From: Sulfolobaceae archaeon
GTDB taxonomy: Archaea; Thermoproteota; Thermoprotei_A; Sulfolobales; Sulfolobaceae
Direction: 5' to 3'
Length of the DNA stretch: 9,040 nt
NCBI GenBank assembly: GCA_028277025.1
Contig: JAPYVG010000061.1
Location: forward strand, 1-9,040
Part shown: positions 6,508 to 9,040 of the stretch, piece by piece
How the letters are laid out: every line of letters begins with the position of its first letter
How positions within the stretch are numbered: the stretch's first letter is position 1
The notes under the pieces: generated by a model
What the model saw: only the letters and a program-made list of their open reading frames with translations
What the model was told of the DNA's origin: nothing
Databases searched by the model: none
Position numbers and translations under genes: made by a program

Positions 6508-7425
6508 TTGTTACTTAAGTTACTAATCATCTTTCCCTTCCTAATACTCTCTGCAGAACTAATAACAAGAGGGGCTGAAAAGTTAGAGAAATTCATGGGA
6601 CAAGGAATGGCTGGAGGGATAATAATGGGGTTACTTACAGCTCTCCCAGAAACGATTTTCGTGATTGTAGCAATATTGAGGGAAGAACCATACATTGCCT
6701 TGGGCTCAGCAATAGGTGGCAATGTCTTGCTCTTTACTTTCGGGATAGGGCTATTAGGGGTTATGAACTACTTTAAGTGGAGAAAGGACTTAATTATCGC
6801 CGAGGAATATGGTGTGGAACAGAGATTCTTGATATTTACTACCATCCTCCTCCTTTTCCTATTACTTTATAATACACTCGACATCATAATAGCTATCCCC
6901 CTAATATTCCTTTATTTCTACTACGCGTTTACTAGGGTTAAGGGGTTTATAAATAGAAGTAAAGGCGAAATAGATTATAATGAAATCGTTAAGGCTACAA
7001 TCTATTTAACCGTAGGAGCGGTATTACTAGTATTCTTCTCTGAGCCCTTTGTTGAAGAAGTCGCACAGATATCACAAGAACTCCACATACCTTCGGTCTG
7101 GCTAGCGTTAATATTAACTCCCTTAGCCGGCGAAATTGAGGAGACAATAACAGCCATAAGACTTACCTCAAATTCCCAAAGCGGTGGCTCTTTAGCAGTT
7201 TTTGATTTTGTAGGCAGTAAAATAGAGAACTCAACAATACTTTTAGCAATTATAGGAGTATTTCACGGAATACAGTTACAGCCCGCAACAAGTGAGTTAA
7301 TAGCTACTATAATAGCTAACACTTTAGCAATTTTCATCCTCATGGATAGGACTTTAGGGCTTAAGGAGTCAATAGCGTTAATACTTATTTACTTCTTAGT
7401 AGCTTATTCCACATTAGCCTTTTAA
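6508..7425 (+). CDS. CaCA-family Na+/Ca2+ (cation) exchanger
   Basis: This 305-residue integral membrane protein has the two inverted alpha-repeats of calcium/cation antiporters. Alpha-1 (about 36-74) contains G41-LLTALPET-I50 and GSAIGGN (66-72). Alpha-2 (about 200-243) contains TPLAGEIEET (204-213) and GSKIENS (236-242). E48 and E212 stand where the ion-binding Glu residues lie in the family. Alpha-2 departs from the usual GSNIFN (Lys and Glu instead of Asn and Phe), so ion selectivity may differ from the classic Na+/Ca2+ case. About ten helices are expected, with a hydrophilic loop at 142-160. The length is that of prokaryotic family members (300-320). TTG is the only start that fits the frame. 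The downstream gene begins 22 nt after the stop, so the two are probably co-transcribed. Confidence 0.85.
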   Translation: MLLKLLIIFPFLILSAELITRGAEKLEKFMGQGMAGGIIMGLLTALPETIFVIVAILREEPYIALGSAIGGNVLLFTFGIGLLGVMNYFKWRKDLIIAEEYGVEQRFLIFTTILLLFLLLYNTLDIIIAIPLIFLYFYYAFTRVKGFINRSKGEIDYNEIVKATIYLTVGAVLLVFFSEPFVEEVAQISQELHIPSVWLALILTPLAGEIEETITAIRLTSNSQSGGSLAVFDFVGSKIENSTILLAIIGVFHGIQLQPATSELIATIIANTLAIFILMDRTLGLKESIALILIYFLVAYSTLAF

Positions 7426-7447
7426 GCGGGGAAGAACACCCACAATT

Positions 7448-8296
7448 ATGCTAAGGGGTACAATATCCACTGTGCTGGCCTCGAGCGAGGAAGAGGCTAG
7501 AGAGCTGGCGGAAAAGTTGGGGAAAAAGACTGAGAATAATATTTATTATAGAAAAATCGGGGAAACTATAAGGTCAGTATTAACGCCGACTAAACTATTA
7601 GACCAGGCTGAAGCAATATCAATTTCCTCATCCTTTTACCTAAAAATGAGTAAGATAACAGCATTAGAGGGGGAGCTAGCACTTCTCGCCGAGGCCTCAG
7701 GATTAAAAGGCCTAGTACTTCCCCCTCAAGACATCGAAACGTTCAATAAGGTGTTTAAGGAGTTATCCATAATCAACATGGTAGGAGAGCTTAGGGAATT
7801 AGACGAACCGGTTGAAGATAGGGGTTATGTTTATGTTGATAGGGCATTTAATGTTAAAGGTGTTGGAGCAGTAGTATTAGGCTTTGCCTTAACAGAGGTT
7901 AAGGTTCACGACAAATTAATAGCCTATCCTATGAAGAAGGAAGTTGAGGTAAAAAGTATACAAGTATTGGATGAAGACCAAGAAGGTGTTTTGCCCGGAA
8001 CTAGGATAGGCTTTGCACTAAGGAACGTAAAGTTGGAGGAGATTGAAGGAGTTACCGCACTCTTAAAACCTGGTTTAAAAATGGTTGATAAGATTACAAA
8101 CGTACAGAAATTTAAGTGGACTTCAGATTCCCAAACGCTTCACGTTGTTGCAGGGGGGATAAAAGTAATGGGAAGTTTGAACGGAAATGAGATAAAGCTT
8201 CAGGGTGAAATACCGAGTACTGTAAAAAGGGCTATAATACTGAACATGAACGCTAAGCCTAAGACCTCAAAGGTTTACGGATATGCACTCATATAG
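7448..8296 (+). CDS. EF1A/SelB-like protein with EF-Tu domain 2 but no GTPase site
   Basis: The 282-residue product has a recognisable EF-Tu type domain 2 beta-barrel at about 125-205: VDRAFNVKGVGAVVLG (130-145), VHDKLIAYP (153-161), VKSIQ (168-172) and GTRIGFAL (184-191). This is the pattern of SelB, eIF2-gamma and EF1A relatives. About 75 residues resembling a degenerate third domain follow. Residues 1-115 sit where the GTPase should be but carry no GxxxxGK[ST], DxxG or NKxD motif, so GTP binding is not expected. Truncated SelB/EF1A-like paralogues of unknown role are known in archaea, and this appears to be one. The ATG at 7448 is 22 nt behind the exchanger stop. The 3' end overlaps the convergent DUF202 gene by 22 bp. 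A role in translation is possible but unproven. Confidence 0.75.
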   Translation: MLRGTISTVLASSEEEARELAEKLGKKTENNIYYRKIGETIRSVLTPTKLLDQAEAISISSSFYLKMSKITALEGELALLAEASGLKGLVLPPQDIETFNKVFKELSIINMVGELRELDEPVEDRGYVYVDRAFNVKGVGAVVLGFALTEVKVHDKLIAYPMKKEVEVKSIQVLDEDQEGVLPGTRIGFALRNVKLEEIEGVTALLKPGLKMVDKITNVQKFKWTSDSQTLHVVAGGIKVMGSLNGNEIKLQGEIPSTVKRAIILNMNAKPKTSKVYGYALI

Positions 8297-8619
8297 AGAC
8301 TTACAACAAGCCCTATTGCTAAAGCTGTTAGCAATAAAGTGTAAATTATCATTGGCCTATTGTTTACCGTGAATTTACCTTCAGTTAACAGTTTTTCCTC
8401 TTGCAAGTATTCATAAAAACCGTAGAGTAGCGTTGCTATTCCCATAATAATCATTATTACCCCACCTAAGAGCGATGAGGAAGTTAAAGGTTGGTGTGCA
8501 AGCACATGTAAGAAAATCTGGAACTTGGCTATTACGAAACCAAAACCCATTAATGCTATCGAAGTCCTAACCCAGGCTAGGAAGGTCCTTTTTGCTGCCA
8601 AATGATCCCTTGCACTCAT
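8275..8619 (-). CDS. DUF202 family small membrane protein
   Basis: This 114-residue protein has the DUF202 hallmark at its N-terminus, LAAKRTFLAWVRTSIALMGFG (residues 7-27, key residues R11, F13, W16, R18, T19). Three membrane helices lie near 17-38, 48-70 and 88-110. The charged loop EYLQEEKLLTEG (70-81) separates helices two and three. Bacterial members (YidH type) have the same size; their function is unknown, and the related domain also occurs at the end of eukaryotic VTC polyphosphate proteins. The ATG at 8619 follows a TATA-like element at leaderless spacing. The gene converges on the EF-like gene and overlaps its last 22 bp, so transcription read-through would give antisense RNA. Confidence 0.85.
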   Translation of the reverse strand: MSARDHLAAKRTFLAWVRTSIALMGFGFVIAKFQIFLHVLAHQPLTSSSLLGGVIMIIMGIATLLYGFYEYLQEEKLLTEGKFTVNNRPMIIYTLLLTALAIGLVVSLYMSAYP

Positions 8620-8640
8620 AAAAGAAACTAGGAGGAAAAT

Positions 8641-8650
8641 GTATTAAGTG
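8641..8650 (-). promoter_or_regulatory. Probable TATA element of the DUF202 gene
   Basis: CACTTAATAC is centred about 27 nt before ATG 8619, consistent with a leaderless mRNA. The intervening leader-like stretch (TTTTCCTCCTAG) has no ribosome-binding sequence. Confidence 0.4.
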
Positions 8651-8785
8651 TTTATTTGAGAGTTACGCCACGGGTAAACACTAAAACCCCTACTCTATAA
8701 GTCTCCCTGTCGACAGTTTCCGATAAGCCGTGAAGTTTATGCCATTTGATATCATTTAACATTACTAACTATCCCTTAATGAAAA

Positions 8786-8793
8786 TTTATAAG
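8786..8793 (+). promoter_or_regulatory. TATA box of element B
   Basis: TTTATAAG lies 38 nt before P1, one base closer than in copy A (39 nt). Its preservation while the flanking bases (8794-8812) have diverged suggests selection on the promoter. Confidence 0.5.
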
Positions 8794-8811
8794 CTTTTTC
8801 CGTTAATGTTG

Positions 8812-8940
8812 ACGTGTAGAAGAGAGCCCTACAATGAACCCGAGGAGCAATGTGAGGGGGAGGATGGGTTCGATGAGGCCCCCCATGTCCTTGAAGGGAG
8901 TGGTTTAACTACCGCTCCCGTAGACGGCATGGGGAGCTTC
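8812..8940 (+). ncRNA. Structured RNA core, copy B
   Basis: P1 is GAGCCC (8824-8829) with GGGTTC (8866-8871). P2 is 8878-8887 with 8928-8937, with one pair lost by a T-to-C change. P3 (GGGAGTGGT/ACCGCTCCC) is identical to copy A. Only five substitutions are seen against copy A over the roughly 115-nt core. CGGTATAAAAACC follows, unlike copy A. The role is inferred as for copy A. Confidence 0.55.
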
Positions 8941-8945
8941 CGGTA

Positions 8946-9040
8946 TAAAAACCTTTCCATGAAAAATTAAGCATAGTCCACACTACTTACGCAAGTGATG
9001 AAACCTGCTTTACTCACTAGCATCAAAGGGCTTATTATAA
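8946..9040. other. Right edge, no gene seen
   Basis: The last 95 nt contain no frame or stable structure that I can support. A GTGATGA (8995-9001) resembles a C box, but no CTGA D box follows at a usable distance. Confidence 0.4.

Larger units (their letters stand above)
8709..8945 (+). mobile_element. Structured element B: second copy of the element A unit
   Basis: This matches 3058-3286 from the first base of GTCGACAGTTTCC to the end of P2 (8937), then diverges. In this copy the left edge forms CTGTCGACAG (8707-8716), a 10-bp palindrome. A TATA box at 8786-8793 has the same spacing as in copy A. The shared terminal motif (TAGGGAYAAACGGT) is not found before the window ends, so the 3' part is missing or lies outside. 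A 74-codon frame (ATG 8746) crosses the element, but it spans the promoter and its start is not kept in copy A. Confidence 0.55.

Noticed and set aside
6477..6722. 81-codon open frame on the minus strand
   Set aside because: It lies opposite the start of the CaCA exchanger gene, has no promoter of its own, and its composition is that of an antisense shadow.
3228..8937. CRISPR array
   Set aside because: The repeats are long, hairpin-forming, few and kilobases apart, with no regular spacers.
8746..8970. 74-codon open frame on the plus strand
   Set aside because: It starts upstream of the TATA box of element B. The same frame in copy A is stopped by TAA and in copy C by TGA plus an indel. The conservation is explained by the RNA, or at most by a decayed TnpB tail.
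1..9040. Complete insertion sequence with a transposase gene
   Set aside because: No frame in the window shows DDE, HUH or TnpB catalytic motifs; only end-like and RNA-like parts were found.

Overview
The window looks like a chromosomal segment of a thermoacidophilic crenarchaeon, most likely a member of the Sulfolobales. This is inferred from the AT-rich DNA, archaeal TATA boxes about 25-30 nt before apparently leaderless starts, GTG and TTG starts, and gene families typical of that order (an EF-Tu-domain-2 protein without a GTPase site, a CaCA exchanger, DUF202, a two-gene ABC-2 exporter). The species cannot be named from the sequence alone.

Layout. 1-518 (-) is the 5' part of a PD-(D/E)XK-nuclease-like gene that runs off the left edge. 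519-4000 is a gene-poor, decayed accessory region. It holds a duplicated inverted promoter region, a 77-nt hairpin, a small gene with an in-frame stop, the C-terminal half of an MFS transporter, and three structured elements. 4000-6118 (-) is a two-gene ABC-2 type exporter. 6119-6507 is a divergent intergenic region. 6508-8296 (+) is a Ca2+/cation exchanger followed 22 nt later by an EF1A/SelB-like protein, probably one operon. 8275-8619 (-) is a DUF202 membrane protein whose 3' end overlaps that operon. 8709-8945 holds a fourth structured element.

The most interesting content is a family of four related short elements (1570-1788 +, 3058-3441 +, 3590-3860 -, 8709-8945 +) with no protein gene of their own. 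Two have an almost identical unit: a conserved upstream block, a TATA box, and an RNA with a stem P1 (GAGCCC/GGGTTC) and a 10-bp stem P2 enclosing a 9-bp hairpin P3. The minus-strand copy keeps P2/P3 but replaces both arms of P1 (GGGTGCC/GGCACCC), a compensatory change that argues for a functional RNA fold. Three copies end in a shared motif TAGGGAYAAACGGT or a near variant, after which the sequence is different in each. In the first copy the next bases are the interior of a truncated MFS gene. This architecture resembles the right end and omega-RNA/reRNA of IS200/IS605-IS1341 (TnpB) elements. No tnpB gene is present, so they may be non-autonomous or orphan guide-RNA-type cassettes. That assignment is inference; the repeats, stems and TATA boxes are read directly from the sequence.

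The housekeeping half is ordinary by comparison. The exporter genes overlap by 8 bp and are co-transcribed leftward. The exchanger and EF-like gene are co-transcribed rightward, and the DUF202 gene converges on them.
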